DNA of 64,000 nucleotides, taken from NCBI GenBank assembly GCA_026315105.1, contig JAOYRU010002375.1, forward strand, positions 1 through 64,000, in the 5' to 3' direction. The notes beneath the pieces were generated by a model that made no database searches, had not been told where the DNA came from, and saw nothing but the letters and a program-made list of their open reading frames with translations. Of this stretch, positions 1-10,978 are shown in pieces. This DNA is from Locusta migratoria (Eukaryota > Arthropoda > Insecta > Orthoptera > Acrididae). The stretch's first letter is position 1. Every line of letters begins with the position of its first letter. The position numbers were made by a program, and so were the translations under genes.

Positions 1-110
1 ACGGACGCGCGCGGGGGGGAACACTGTTTGTTGTTCTCTTTTTCGTTCGCCCCCATGGCAGTGGCAGGCAGGGAAAAGAGCCGCAAAAACCGACAGACGG
101 GGACGCTGCC

Positions 111-1099
<989 letters not shown>

Positions 1100-1139
1100 G
1101 CAAGCTGCTGGCGACTGCACGACGCGCACAAACAAAAAC

Positions 1140-1155
1140 GGCCCTTTTCAGGGCC
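1140..1155 (+). terminator. H3 mRNA 3' stem-loop
   Basis: ggcccttttcagggcc: a 6-bp stem with the tetranucleotide loop UUUC, matching the metazoan histone mRNA 3'-end signal bound by SLBP and processed with U7 snRNP. A purine-rich stretch (gagagcgag) follows and could be the U7-pairing element. The other copies are at 19260-19275, 29736-29751, 38043-38058, 48580-48595 and 56886-56901. Confidence 0.95.
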
Positions 1156-2182
1156 ACTACCACCTCTCGAGAGCGAGCAAAAACATTGTCGTCGTCGTCA
1201 AGTCGTTCTTCCCCTCTCTTTTTTTTCCGGCGGACGGACGTACGTCGGTGTCCTCCTTCCTTCCTTCCTTGGGCCGCCGCCGACCGTCAAAGCGCCCGCC
1301 CCCTTTCTCTCTTTTTGCCCCCCCCTCCTCGTCGCCCCCACCAAAACAACGCGACCTACACACACAACATCGCATCGAGAACGAAAAAACAACAACAAAT
1401 AATAAGGGCCACTGCTGCTTGGCACAAAAACGACACGACACCAAATCATATGTTTGTGCGTGTGTGCGATATAATAATAATGTAAATTAAAAATATACAC
1501 GTAATAACGTGTGGCCTCCTCTCTCTCTCGCTCAGCTACCGAAGGCGAGCCCACAATTCGCACCATTTCTGTGGCCGCCGTCCAGGCGACACACGCAGGG
1601 ACAGGGCCTCCTCTCTTTCGGCATGTTTCACAACCCGAAGCCAAATACAACAAAAAAAAAAAAAAAGGCGGCCAAATCTGTAACATAACAACAAGCTTAT
1701 CAATTTGTTTTCTTTGCGTGGCGTGGCCGCCAAAACAAGAGAACAACAACAAACCAAACCAAGACCACACTGCTGGGGCCGAACACCACAGTGTGTATAC
1801 AACCAAAAACAACGGCGGGCGCGCGGCCGCGCTAGCGCTACTCCACGCACAACCCCCCCATCAAATCACGTCATACAACAAAAAGAGAGCGCGGGCGGGC
1901 GCGGCGGCCGCACCACACTCACCAGACACAGACCCACCCCCGCAACGGCGCGCAACACGCATTGCTATATAGATTTCTTTTCTTTTTCTTTCTGTGTGGC
2001 GCGGCAAAACAAAAACAAAAAGAGAGGCAAGCCAGGCGGCCACGCGCGCGGCGCTCCAAACAGCAACAAAACGAAAAAACTACCAATACTAAAACTACTC
2101 CTCTCTCCCTGTCTGTCTCCTCCCCCCACAGGCCCGCTGTAAACAGCAACACGACAACTCAGCTCCTCGGCAAACATGTGAT
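1156..2182. other. H3-H1 spacer (all units)
   Basis: About 1.0 kb between two convergent genes. It has homopolymer and C/A-rich stretches, an AT-rich part near 1480-1505 and an A-run near 1651-1664 whose length varies between units. I see no credible gene; the long open frames in it are low-complexity. The equivalents are 19276-20299, 29752-30776, 38059-39082, 48596-49620 and 56902-57926. Unit 6 carries a private base change in it (t at 57509, c elsewhere). Confidence 0.8.
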
Positions 2183-2198
2183 GGCCCTGAGAAGGGCC
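2183..2198 (-). terminator. H1 mRNA 3' stem-loop
   Basis: On the minus strand it reads GGCCCTTCTCAGGGCC, with the same 6-bp stem as the core histones but the loop UCUC instead of UUUC, still within the known loop variation (UYUH). It lies 140 nt after the H1 stop. The other copies are at 20300-20315, 30777-30792, 39083-39098, 49621-49636 and 57927-57942, all with the same loop. Confidence 0.93.
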
Positions 2199-2338
2199 GT
2201 TTTGGGCGGCAACGCGCGGCGACGACCGCGGCAGGCAGGACAGCCGCCGTGCCTGGCGGCGGCGACGCGCGCTTTGGGCTGCTCGCCACTGCGTGGGGGG
2301 GACCGCAACCCAAACGGCTGCGCACTTTTCTCTCTGCT

Positions 2339-3040
2339 TTACTTCTTCTTCTTGGGCGACGCCTTCGCCTTCGACGGCGTCGTCGCCTTCTTGGGGCGGG
2401 GCGCCTTCGGCTTCTTCGTCGGAACCTTGGCAGCCTTCTTCGCCTTCGAGGGCGACTTGGCCTTGGCCGGCTTGGCCGCAGCAGCCTTCTTGGCCCCAGC
2501 GGGGGCGGCGGCGGCGCCGCCAGACGCCTTCTTGGCAGCGCCCGCCTTGCGCCCCGTAGCCGCCTTCACACCGCCAGCCTTCTTGGCGCCGGCAGCGCGG
2601 GCGCCCTTCTTCTCCTTGCTGGCCGCCGGAGCGGCGCGCCGCTTCTTGGCAGCGCCGGCGGCGCGCGCCTTGCCGCCCTCGGCCGAACCGCCGGCAGCTC
2701 CGCCTCCAGCCAGTTTAAACGAGCCGGACGCGCCCTTGCCCTTCGTCTGAACCAGCTCGCCGGCGACGACGGCCGACTTGAGGTACTTCTTGATAAACGG
2801 CGCCAGCTTCTCGGCGTCCAGCTTGTAGTGCGCCGCTATGTACTTCTTGATGGCCTGCAGCGACGACCCGCCGCGCTCCTTCAGGCTCTTGATGGCCGCC
2901 GTCACCATCTCAGAGGTGCGCGGGTGCGCAGGCTTGGCGCGCGGCTTCTTCGCAGACGCCGCCGCCGACTTGGCCTTCTTCGTCGTGCCCGTGGCCGCGG
3001 GGGCCGCAGCAGTCTCGTTCGTGGCCGCCTGATCCGCCAT
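2339..3040 (-). CDS. H1: Linker histone H1 (unit 1)
   Basis: Linker histone of 233 aa that binds the nucleosome entry/exit DNA. Layout: a short Ala/Lys-rich N-terminal tail (1-37), the winged-helix globular domain at about 38-112 (HPRTSEMVTAAIKSLKERGG onward, ending near GSFKLAGG), and a long Lys/Ala/Pro-rich tail with an SPSKAKK-type motif near the end. Intronless. It is convergent with H3 and has its own upstream region; no TATA box is visible in the first ~200 bp before the start codon. Drosophila H1 is likewise TATA-less and uses TRF2, so similar regulation is plausible here but not shown. The stem-loop is at 2183-2198. Confidence 0.98.
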   Translation of the reverse strand: MADQAATNETAAAPAATGTTKKAKSAAASAKKPRAKPAHPRTSEMVTAAIKSLKERGGSSLQAIKKYIAAHYKLDAEKLAPFIKKYLKSAVVAGELVQTKGKGASGSFKLAGGGAAGGSAEGGKARAAGAAKKRRAAPAASKEKKGARAAGAKKAGGVKAATGRKAGAAKKASGGAAAAPAGAKKAAAAKPAKAKSPSKAKKAAKVPTKKPKAPRPKKATTPSKAKASPKKKK

Positions 3041-4338
3041 CTCCGTTCTTCACAGCAGAGGAAAGAGAAAAAAGAGCGACGACAAAAGCTGGCTGGCTGG
3101 CGCGCACGTACTACTCTGGTGTGTGTGCACGCGGGCGCAGAGCGGCAGGGAATAATCGCGGCGCGCCCGCGCACCGCCAGTGTCGCGAGCGGGCGCGGAC
3201 GGCCAAGAGAGCGGCCGCCACTCTGCGCGCCGCCGCGCGCCGCCTCGCGCGCTTGCTACGCTCGCACGTCCGGCAGCGTGGCCGGCGTCGCCCCGCACCC
3301 GCGCCCACACCGCCCGCGCCATTCCGGCCACCAAGGATGGGGCTACCCGCTGGCCCGCTCGCGGCGCCCGCGCATCCCCACCGTCGTGCCGCAAAACGCC
3401 GCCAAAGTGCGCCTACCGCGCCAAACAGCCTGGCCACGCCCGCCGAGAATCGCCGCCCCCGCCCGAATGCCGCCCCCACGACCCCACCCAACGTACCGGC
3501 ACAGTGCCCAAACCTTCGGCAACGCCTCCACACCGCCGCCCAGCCCGCCCTCCCCAAACGGCCGGCGGCGCGCGCCCCCAAAGCCAAGCGTGCGGCGATG
3601 ACGGGCGTGCAAACCCGGCACCACCGACCCATCGCCTCCCATCCGCCGCGTCCCGTGCGTGCGGCACCCACCTGCCGCCGTCGCCACCCCCCCCGTACGC
3701 CAGCCTCTCACCCTCGCCCGCACACGTCCACGCAACACACACATTCCCGCCACGTCGCCACACAAAATTGTCCCGGCAAAAATGCCGCCGCGCGGCGCGC
3801 ACCGCAGCCCGCCCCCAAACAGCCACGGAAAAAACCTGCACCACCCACACACACCCCACGCTACGGGACAAGGGCGTCCGCCCACCGCACGCCGGCACAA
3901 GCGCGCGCGCACACACACACACACAGCAATAATTTGGGACGCGACACGCAAAACCGACGGGCGCCCTCTCCTCCTACGAGGCGCGGCGCGCTTCCCCTCG
4001 ACAACCTTCGGGACAGGGGACACACACAGCCCACCGCCCCGGTACGCTACGCGTGTGTTTTCTTCTCTCTTTTCCTCTTTTTCTTCTCTTCTTGCTGCTT
4101 TCGGTGCTTCCTCGTCCTTTTCTTCGTTTCCTTCCGTTTCCCTTTTTCCCCCCGCCGACGCGCGCGACTACTCGACGCTAAACAACGTTCGGGGGGTCGG
4201 TAACGCGTTTCGTTTCTTCTTCTTCTTAAACAGCAAAACGTTACGTTTTTTTCATCGCAGCGCCCACACAGAGAGGCTTTCCTCCCTCTCTCTTGTACGC
4301 GGCGTTTTCGGGCGCTACCAGACACCCCTTTTACGTTC

Positions 4339-4530
4339 GGTTAGGTTAGGTTAGGTTAGGTTGCGCGTTAGGTTAGGTTAAGGAGGGGCTAGGTTAGGTT
4401 TAGGGGGGCTAGGTTAGGTTAAGGTTAACACTTCTTCAGAGGTTAGGTTTAAGGGAGGGGTTTGGGGGTTAGGTTAACGGGTTCAACGCACGTTGGGGGG
4501 GTTGGGTTAGGTTAGGTTAGGGGTCAGGTT
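4339..4530 (+). repeat. Degenerate TTAGG array, unit 1
   Basis: About 190 bp made mostly of ggtta repeats, i.e. the insect telomeric TTAGG unit, in runs of up to four and a half copies. The runs are broken by G-rich pieces such as aaggaggggct and gggtttggggg. The G-rich strand is the plus strand. Confidence 0.85.
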
Positions 4531-5125
4531 ACGTCACAACCACACGTTAAAAAAAAAAACGGCTCACACGCGTTCAGGGGGAACGTCACAGCGCCGTTAC
4601 CCAGCCGACCACGTGCGCCGTTCGTTAAAGCGGGGGCCACGGGCACAGGGCGGTCCCCGGCTGCCCGTTAAAACTTACCAAGGGTTGCGGCGTCAACAAC
4701 GGCTTCGTCTTGGCGCGCATACAGCGCCGGCTCCCACACAAACCGCCCGCTCGTTCCAGCCACAATTTCCCCGAAAAAGAGGGCGCGCCCACCCAACAGG
4801 CGCACACAAAACACCGGAAAAACAACAACAAAAACAAACAGCACACACCGAAACGGGCGCGGCGGGCCCCGGCCACAAAACTGCAACACCCCCCGGCCAC
4901 GGGCTACCGACCGTGGCACACACACACAAAACCCAACGGGCAATACCGGCCGCGCGACCAACCACGACGTTCGCCCCAAAAACACTACACTTACCGCCAC
5001 CCACCCAGCCTCCCCATTTGCCACGCGTCACAACAGACAGTCGGCAACAGCAACGACAAAGACAAAAACAGGGCAGCAGCACAGTCTGTCTGCTGCTGCC
5101 GCACCCCGAGCTCGCCGGTGCGGGC

Positions 5126-5126
<1 letters not shown>

Positions 5127-5170
<44 letters not shown>
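5127..5170 (+). repeat. (AC)n microsatellite, length-variable between units
   Basis: Perfect dinucleotide run of 22 copies in unit 1. The others are 23 (23242-23287), 24 (33720-33767), 25 (42026-42075), 24 (52563-52610) and 25 (60869-60918). This is one of the few markers that tell the otherwise near-identical units apart. Confidence 0.95.
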
Positions 5171-5172
<2 letters not shown>

Positions 5173-6262
5173 AAAGGCCATTCCTCTCGCTTTTGGTTTC
5201 CCCCCTTTGGGGCCGGCCCGGCCGTCCGGCCGTCCGTCCGTCCGTTCCTTCCACCCACCGCCTCCCCTCCAAAAAAAAAAAAAAGGGGGGGGGGCCGCCG
5301 CCAGCACAAACCACGACACACACCAGCCACAGCGGCGACCGCAGCCACGAAACGAGGGGGCCGCCTCATATTCGGACATACACTGAGGGAAACAACAAGA
5401 ATACAAACCCAACAAGACAAGCGGCGGGACAAAAGAAAACAAACCGTCGACCAAGCGACTACCACCAAAAAAAATTGCACAAAGAGGACAGAAGGAACAC
5501 ACAAAACGGGACGACTGTTTCTCGTGTCACACGACGACGCGGCCGCTCGCCCGCACCACAACATTACCCACCTTCCGTCCGTCCGTCTCGCCGCCGCCCA
5601 GCCAAAACAAAACGCGCTCCCCCTCTCTCCACAACCACGCGCCGCGGCAACCGCCCGCCAACGCCCTCTCCTGGCCGCAGCAACCCGCCGCCGCCAGGGG
5701 GCGCGCGCACACCGCCAACTTCGCGGCCGGCCGCTGCTCACAAAGCAAAACGCGCCGCGCTCAAAACTCCGCCAAACAACGGAACTCGTATCGTCATATC
5801 TCTCCTCTGTTGGTGGGTTTTTCTTTCCTCTCTTTCTTTCTTTGCCTTTCCTCTACTCTCTTCCTGTTCCCCAAGCGACAACGACAACCCAAAAAAAGAA
5901 AAAAACACCACCGCCCTCCGCAAAAGTAGCACGTCACCCACAGCCGAAAAACGCCACCAAATTCCCGGGCCGCCTGCCTCCTCTCCCAGCCCCCATATAT
6001 CCGAGCAACGCCGCGTCATATCGCCCCCCCCCCCCCCCCATCTCCGACGACGCGCACCCTCGCTCACAGCCAGCCCGCCCACGTATGTATATTCGACGCC
6101 ACACACACACACACAGAGACGCAAACCGCACAACAAAATTTGGCATCGCCATCGAAATAGGACAGTAATTAAAAAAATAAATAAAAAGGAACAAACAAGC
6201 CAAAACGGACACACAGAGGGCACGACAGACAATCCCGCTCTTCGGCTACAGACACATGTGGT

Positions 6263-6278
6263 GGCCCTGAAAAGGGCC
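6263..6278 (-). terminator. H2B mRNA 3' stem-loop
   Basis: Minus-strand GGCCCTTTTCAGGGCC, 87 nt after the H2B stop. The other copies are at 24376-24391, 34857-34872, 43167-43182, 53701-53716 and 62009-62024. Confidence 0.95.
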
Positions 6279-6365
6279 GTTTTTGTTTCCGTGCACCCCC
6301 AAAGCACAGAGGCGGCAGCTTCTTTTTTTCGCCAATCACAGGAGAAAACAAGCCAGCCGACCGCT

Positions 6366-6737
6366 CTACTTCGAGCTCGTGTACTTGGTCACCGCCTTGG
6401 TGCCCTCGCTCACGGCGTGCTTGGCCAGCTCGCCGGGCAGCAACAGCCGCACAGCGGTCTGGATCTCGCGGGACGTGATCGTCGACCGCTTGTTGTAGTG
6501 CGCCAGGCGCGACGCCTCGGCAGCAATGCGCTCGAAAATGTCGTTCACAAAGCTGTTCATGATGCTCATCGCCTTCGACGAGATGCCCGTGTCAGGGTGC
6601 ACCTGCTTCAGCACCTTGTAAATGTAGATGGCATAGCTCTCCTTCCTCTTGCGCTTCTTCTTCTTGTCGCCCTTCGAGATATTCTTCTGCGCCTTGCCCG
6701 CCTTCTTCGCGGCCTTTCCACTAGTCTTGGGCGGCAT
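6366..6737 (-). CDS. H2B: Histone H2B (unit 1, promoter displaced by element A)
   Basis: Core histone H2B, 123 aa: a Lys-rich tail (MPPKTSGKAAKKAGKA), the histone fold from about residue 35 (ESYAIYIYKVLKQVHPDTGIS) and the C-terminal KHAVSEGTKAVTKYTSSK, with the ubiquitylation-site lysine in VTKYTSSK. The coding frame is intact. Its own TATA box is now at 11477-11482, more than 4.6 kb away, because element A sits at the expected transcription start. Only the last part of the leader (6738-6806) remains. Unless transcripts read through the element, this copy is probably silent. Confidence 0.98.
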   Translation of the reverse strand: MPPKTSGKAAKKAGKAQKNISKGDKKKKRKRKESYAIYIYKVLKQVHPDTGISSKAMSIMNSFVNDIFERIAAEASRLAHYNKRSTITSREIQTAVRLLLPGELAKHAVSEGTKAVTKYTSSK

Positions 6738-6794
6738 CTCGGTCAGCGACAGCGATCCGTACCGTACAGCTCAGCTCAGCGTCTCTCAGCACAG

Positions 6795-6806
6795 TGGCCC
6801 GCTGCG
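6795..6806. repeat. 12-bp target duplication of element A (3' side)
   Basis: tggcccgctgcg, repeated at 11449-11460 on the other side of the element and present once in empty units (24908-24919 in unit 2). Confidence 0.95.
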
Positions 6807-6966
6807 AGCTGTATGTCTGATGGGTTTGAAACCCCATGTGGTTTCGAAGGACCAAGTCAGTAATCTGCTTATGCCTTCTGTCTGAGGTGTGGGTATCGGA
6901 ACTGATGGGTTTGAGTGTGTCATGAATGTAGTTTTGTGTGTGTTTTGTATGATTTGGGGAGTGCAC

Positions 6967-9633
6967 TTACAAGTTGAATTGACGAGTGATCGTCATTTTC
7001 GGGAATTTGGTGGTGGTGAATTCGGGGATGATGCCTATGTTACGGATGAGTTGGTATTGTGAGTGTTGGGTTTTTGAGAAGAATGAAGCTGATTTCTTTT
7101 TGATGGTGTGTGTTATGGATGGGAAATTAGCAAGTGTGAGTAAGTCTCTGTTGGATGTAAATCGGGGCGCATTAGTTGCTAGTCGGAGGAATCTGTTTTG
7201 TACTGTTCTGACTTTCCTGAGATTTGTGTCACAGGCCAGCGACCAGAGTTCCGACCCATACATTAACCTAGGTTGGACTACCGTTTTGAACATCTTTAGT
7301 TTTGCCCTGACTGTGAGGCCATTCCCTTTCAGCAGGGGATATAGTTGGCATATTAGTTGCGAACCTTTGTTGCAAACGTCGTTGATATGTTGCCTGAAGG
7401 TTAGTCGTTTGTCAAATATAATTCCTAGGTACTTAATACTATCTTGCCAGACTAAATCTACGTCGTTGAAGGTGATTTTTATGTTTGGGCTCATTCTCCT
7501 GTGGGTAAACATGATAGCCTGTGTTTTGTTACTATTGATCTTGATTTTCCACAGGTTTGCCCAGTGTTGAACCGATTCTAGGTGCTGCTGGAGTTTCTTT
7601 GCTAGGAAGGGTAGGTTTGGTCCACTTCTATAGAGGGCTGTGTCGTCTGCAAACAGGGACAGCTGGCCACCTAGTATTTGTGGTATGTCATTGGTGTATA
7701 ATGAATAGAGAACTGGGCCCATGACGGAGCCTTGTGGCACTCCAGCCTCTATTTCCTTTTCTGAGCTGTCTGCTCCAGGGACATGAACGTAGAACGATCT
7801 GTTCCTTAGGAAGGAGTAGATAATGTTTAGTAGATGTCTGGGGCAACCTTGACCGTGAAGCTTATAGATCAATCCCTGGTGCCAAACACGGTCGAAGGCT
7901 TTTTCAATGTCTAAAAACACGGCACCTGTGCTGTGCCTGATGTTTTTGGCGTTACAGATGAACTCAGTTAGTCTCATAGCCTGATGGATGGTGCTGTGTT
8001 CGTGCCTGAAACCAAACTGTTCAGGGATGATAATCTGGTTTTCCTGCAGGAACTTGTTCAGCTCTTTGAGGATAACTCTTTCTAGTACTTTCCCCAGGAA
8101 GCACAGTAGTGAAATTGGCCTGTAGTTCTGGGGAAAGAGGTGGTCCTTTTGTGGCTTTGGTAGCGTGATTACTCTCGCCTTTTTCCACGGGAGAGGGAAG
8201 TACTGCTGGGCTAAGCAGGCATTAATTACTGCTGTAGTGTATTGTACTGCGTTTGGAGCAAGGTGTTTGAGGTGCAGCGGAGTGATCTTATCTGGACCAG
8301 GTGATTTTTTGTTGCCTATGGCTTTGATTATTGATCGTATTTCATCTGCCCCGACTTCCCTGAATGTGGTTGTACAAGGGATTCTGAGGATTCTGTTCAG
8401 GTTGCTTATCACCATTTCCTCATGGTCGTCACTATCCTGGTCGTCAATGTTGTGTGTTCTAAATTGAAGCTCCAGGGAGTCAGCCATGGCTTCCGCCCTG
8501 TCCTGTGGTTCGTAGACAATCCCGTTTCTCCCGTGTAAAGGTTGGATTGAAGAGTTTCCTCTTTTCCTGGACTTGATGACTCTCCAGAATTTGTCTGGGG
8601 TGTCGTTCATTTCAGAGAGGAGGTTTTCCCAGCGGTTACTGCGGTGTATTTGGAGTTCCCTCTTGATTTCTCTGGCTAGCCTATACATCGTGGCTCTGTC
8701 TGCAGGGTCCCTGTAGTATTGCCACCTGAATCTGTGATACTTTTTCTCAGCTATTAAGTTTTGTATATGTTGGGGTAGCTGGCTCCTGGAGGTGGTGTGG
8801 GTGACGGTAATTGTGGCCTCGTTTCCGCACTCGGTTATTACATCTGTAAGTTCCTCGATGGCCCTGTTTATTGCCCTTTTTGATTGGAGAGGGGCTATAG
8901 GGGGAGTTCTCTGTTCTATCATATCGGTGAACTTTTCCCAGTTTGTATGTGAAGTTTTGATGGTCCTTGTTTCCAGCTGACGTATTGGATTGCCATCTAT
9001 GTTTAGAAGAACTGGGTTGTGGTCCGAGTTCAGATCGTTTATAACGGATATTGAAGTCTGGGCACGGTAGTTTTTTGTTAAATATATATCTAAAATATCT
9101 GGCCTATGTCTATGATTGTAGGGATAATGGGTCGGAACGTCTGGTGCTATCACGTTTATGTCCCTGTGGGCGTTTAGGTAGGGACGTAGGATCCTGCCGT
9201 TGGTGTTGGTGGCTCTGCAGTTCCAGTCGCCATGCTTCGAGTTAAAGTCCCCTCCCAGTAGGACTGTGTTCCCTATATTGATTAGGGTGTCTAAGTCCCT
9301 TGTATGGAGATTAGGTTTGTGAGGAGGATTGTAAACTGCTGCAAGTTGCATCAGTTTACCCCCCAGTTTAACTTCAATGGCTGTGGCCTCTGCTCTGCGT
9401 AGCCTTGGTAGCGGGATGTGGCGGTAGGCAATTCTGTTTTTAACTAGCACTGCCGTCCCCCCTCCAGGTCTGTCAGGTCTGTCTGTACGAACGACGGAGT
9501 AATTACGAAGTTTGAAGGTGTCTTCGGGTTCTAGTTTCGTTTCAGTGATGAGGGCTATGTCTACCCCATACGAGTCTAGGAACTCCTCTAGGGTGAATCT
9601 TTGATCTAGGACGCCATCAGCGTTCCAGTTCAT
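6967..9633 (-). CDS. Element A ORF2: endonuclease-reverse transcriptase
   Basis: An 888-aa protein that nicks target DNA and copies the element RNA at the nick. The N-terminal apurinic-like endonuclease has ITETKL (29-34), the GGDFNSKHGDWN catalytic region (127-138) and SDHNPVLL (203-210). The RT domain has NYRPISLL (503-510), PEQFGFRHEHST (537-548), the D-containing block FLDIEKAFDRVWH (573-585), GVPQGSVMGP (631-640) and the catalytic LFADDTAL (660-667), followed by the thumb-type KYLGIIFD motif. No RNase H domain is seen. The length is close to that of Jockey ORF2 proteins. The ATG directly precedes the endonuclease and lies 16 nt after the ORF1 stop, which suggests reinitiation. No stop codon or frameshift breaks it. 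Confidence 0.95.
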   Translation of the reverse strand: MNWNADGVLDQRFTLEEFLDSYGVDIALITETKLEPEDTFKLRNYSVVRTDRPDRPGGGTAVLVKNRIAYRHIPLPRLRRAEATAIEVKLGGKLMQLAAVYNPPHKPNLHTRDLDTLINIGNTVLLGGDFNSKHGDWNCRATNTNGRILRPYLNAHRDINVIAPDVPTHYPYNHRHRPDILDIYLTKNYRAQTSISVINDLNSDHNPVLLNIDGNPIRQLETRTIKTSHTNWEKFTDMIEQRTPPIAPLQSKRAINRAIEELTDVITECGNEATITVTHTTSRSQLPQHIQNLIAEKKYHRFRWQYYRDPADRATMYRLAREIKRELQIHRSNRWENLLSEMNDTPDKFWRVIKSRKRGNSSIQPLHGRNGIVYEPQDRAEAMADSLELQFRTHNIDDQDSDDHEEMVISNLNRILRIPCTTTFREVGADEIRSIIKAIGNKKSPGPDKITPLHLKHLAPNAVQYTTAVINACLAQQYFPLPWKKARVITLPKPQKDHLFPQNYRPISLLCFLGKVLERVILKELNKFLQENQIIIPEQFGFRHEHSTIHQAMRLTEFICNAKNIRHSTGAVFLDIEKAFDRVWHQGLIYKLHGQGCPRHLLNIIYSFLRNRSFYVHVPGADSSEKEIEAGVPQGSVMGPVLYSLYTNDIPQILGGQLSLFADDTALYRSGPNLPFLAKKLQQHLESVQHWANLWKIKINSNKTQAIMFTHRRMSPNIKITFNDVDLVWQDSIKYLGIIFDKRLTFRQHINDVCNKGSQLICQLYPLLKGNGLTVRAKLKMFKTVVQPRLMYGSELWSLACDTNLRKVRTVQNRFLRLATNAPRFTSNRDLLTLANFPSITHTIKKKSASFFSKTQHSQYQLIRNIGIIPEFTTTKFPKMTITRQFNL

Positions 9634-9649
9634 GATAATGGTTTCCTTA

Positions 9650-10978
9650 TTAGGGGCTGAGAATGGACATCACAGCTGAGAAAATGATGCTGACTTTTGT
9701 GAAGGTGTCTGGAGCCTGCCTGAGCTGGGCTGCAGTGGTCTGAATTGTTTGAAGTATTCGTGGGATATTGTATTGTGAAATAAGGCTGAAGATGTCCTTC
9801 AAGTCTGCTCCTAGTCCTGATGATACGGAGGGTACAGCGTCACTCGGTGATTGGTCGGGTGTCGCCGTTGTGTGGGCAGAAGAGGTCGAAGATGAGTTGT
9901 TAGGGACGGCCCAAGGGTTTGAAAGTGGGTGTCTTGGGTTACGATTTCTGAAGTTTGGGAAGTTAGCCTGATCGTACGATGGAGCTGAAGGGGGCGGTGG
10001 CTTGTTCCTGTTAGTCTTTTCCTGCCTCTCCTGTCTGGCCTGAATAATTTTTAATCTCGTGGGGCACTTTTTGAAACTTGCAGTATGAGGGCCGCCACAG
10101 TTTGCACATTTGGGGGTAACCTGGGGTTCCTTGGTACAGGTCTTTGTGTGATGATCTTTGCCGCACTTTACGCACTTAGGTCGTAAGTTGCAGTTCCTGG
10201 CTCCATGATGGAAGCCTTGGCAGTTGTGACACTGCGTAGGGCCTTTTGGTGTCCTGTAAGACTCTACTCTGACCTTTAGGTGTAGTAGGTACTTCAATTG
10301 GTAGATCTTCTTTCCCTCATCCGTGTTGTCGAGATGGACTTGGAAGTTGGGTAGGGGTATCTTTGCTGTGGCCTCGTTGCCTAGTTTCGACATCTGCGCT
10401 ACTTTCTGTACTGGGTAGTGCATTTCTAACAGAGCCTGTTCCACTAGTTCAGGAGTCATGGAAGTCAGCAGGTCTTTTATGACAACTTTCAGCGGCTTGT
10501 TGGGTGTCATCTCGTGTGTATAGTACTGAATATTTTCCGACCTTAGGATGGTAATCAGTTTATGGTGGTCCTGTGGTAGGGCAAGCTGGTATGTGATTCT
10601 GTCACCTTTTGAATGGGTCTTTAGCGAACCTTCTAGTTTAGGTTTCAGTGCTTGCAGAATGTTGAGGTAATTTTTCGTATCGTGAACCACGATTGGTGGA
10701 ACACGCGGACGTTTTTCGGGTTTGGTGGCGGGGGTATGAATGTCTCCCGCGTCATTGTCCTTGAGGACAGCAAATCTGTTGTTTGTCGGAATCTGTGGTT
10801 CAATGGATTGGTGTTCCATTGCATTTTCGTCTATGAGGAGGTCGTCCTCGTCTGACGTGTCGGAGTCGCTATAATCGCGGGTGTCATCCGTCTTTCTTTT
10901 ACGATCGGATGATCCCTCCTCCTGTTGCGAAGCGTTTTTACGCTTTTGTTTCTTATTAGTTTGTTGTTCGTCCCCCAT
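9650..10978 (-). CDS. Element A ORF1: gag-like nucleic-acid-binding protein
   Basis: 442 aa from the first ATG (10976-10978); the frame is open further upstream, but only with a GTG. The N-terminal part is charged, with KKQKRKN and an acidic Ser/Asp stretch. A central region (about 150-245) resembles the PRE_C2HC region of Jockey gag proteins. Three zinc knuckles follow at about 250-305, beginning CHNCQGFHHGARNC. The C-terminal part is Pro/Asn/Ser-rich. ORF1 proteins of this type bind element RNA and form the ribonucleoprotein particle. It is followed after 16 nt by ORF2. Confidence 0.92.
   Translation of the reverse strand: MGDEQQTNKKQKRKNASQQEEGSSDRKRKTDDTRDYSDSDTSDEDDLLIDENAMEHQSIEPQIPTNNRFAVLKDNDAGDIHTPATKPEKRPRVPPIVVHDTKNYLNILQALKPKLEGSLKTHSKGDRITYQLALPQDHHKLITILRSENIQYYTHEMTPNKPLKVVIKDLLTSMTPELVEQALLEMHYPVQKVAQMSKLGNEATAKIPLPNFQVHLDNTDEGKKIYQLKYLLHLKVRVESYRTPKGPTQCHNCQGFHHGARNCNLRPKCVKCGKDHHTKTCTKEPQVTPKCANCGGPHTASFKKCPTRLKIIQARQERQEKTNRNKPPPPSAPSYDQANFPNFRNRNPRHPLSNPWAVPNNSSSTSSAHTTATPDQSPSDAVPSVSSGLGADLKDIFSLISQYNIPRILQTIQTTAAQLRQAPDTFTKVSIIFSAVMSILSP

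Larger units (their letters stand above)
3041..6262. other. H1-H2B spacer (all units)
   Basis: A 3.2-kb spacer and the largest non-coding part of the unit. From H1 outward it holds a GC-rich H1 upstream region without a TATA box (about 3041-3660), C/A-rich DNA with a short CA run near 3909, a pyrimidine-rich tract near 4050-4160, a TTAGG-like array (4339-4530), a long CA microsatellite (5127-5170), an A-run followed by a G-run near 5271-5293, and a C-run near 6027-6040. I find no gene. The long plus-strand open frames are composition artefacts without domains. The equivalents are 21158-24375, 31635-34856, 39941-43166, 50479-53700 and 58785-62008. Confidence 0.8.

Noticed and set aside
3121..4203. 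360-codon open frame in the H1 upstream region, with overlapping frames on both strands
   Set aside because: GC-rich composition artefact; no domains, and single-base C-run differences between units change its frame.
4339..4530. A real chromosome end or telomere
   Set aside because: The array is short, degenerate, internal and repeated in every histone unit.
5127..5170. CRISPR-like or minisatellite structure
   Set aside because: Simple AC dinucleotide microsatellite in a eukaryotic array.
4710..6863. Very long plus-strand open frame (over 700 codons) through the H1-H2B spacer, and similar frames in every unit
   Set aside because: It is made of low-complexity His/Thr/Pro/Arg runs from CA and C-rich DNA, runs into H2B antisense, and its length changes with CA-repeat number between units.
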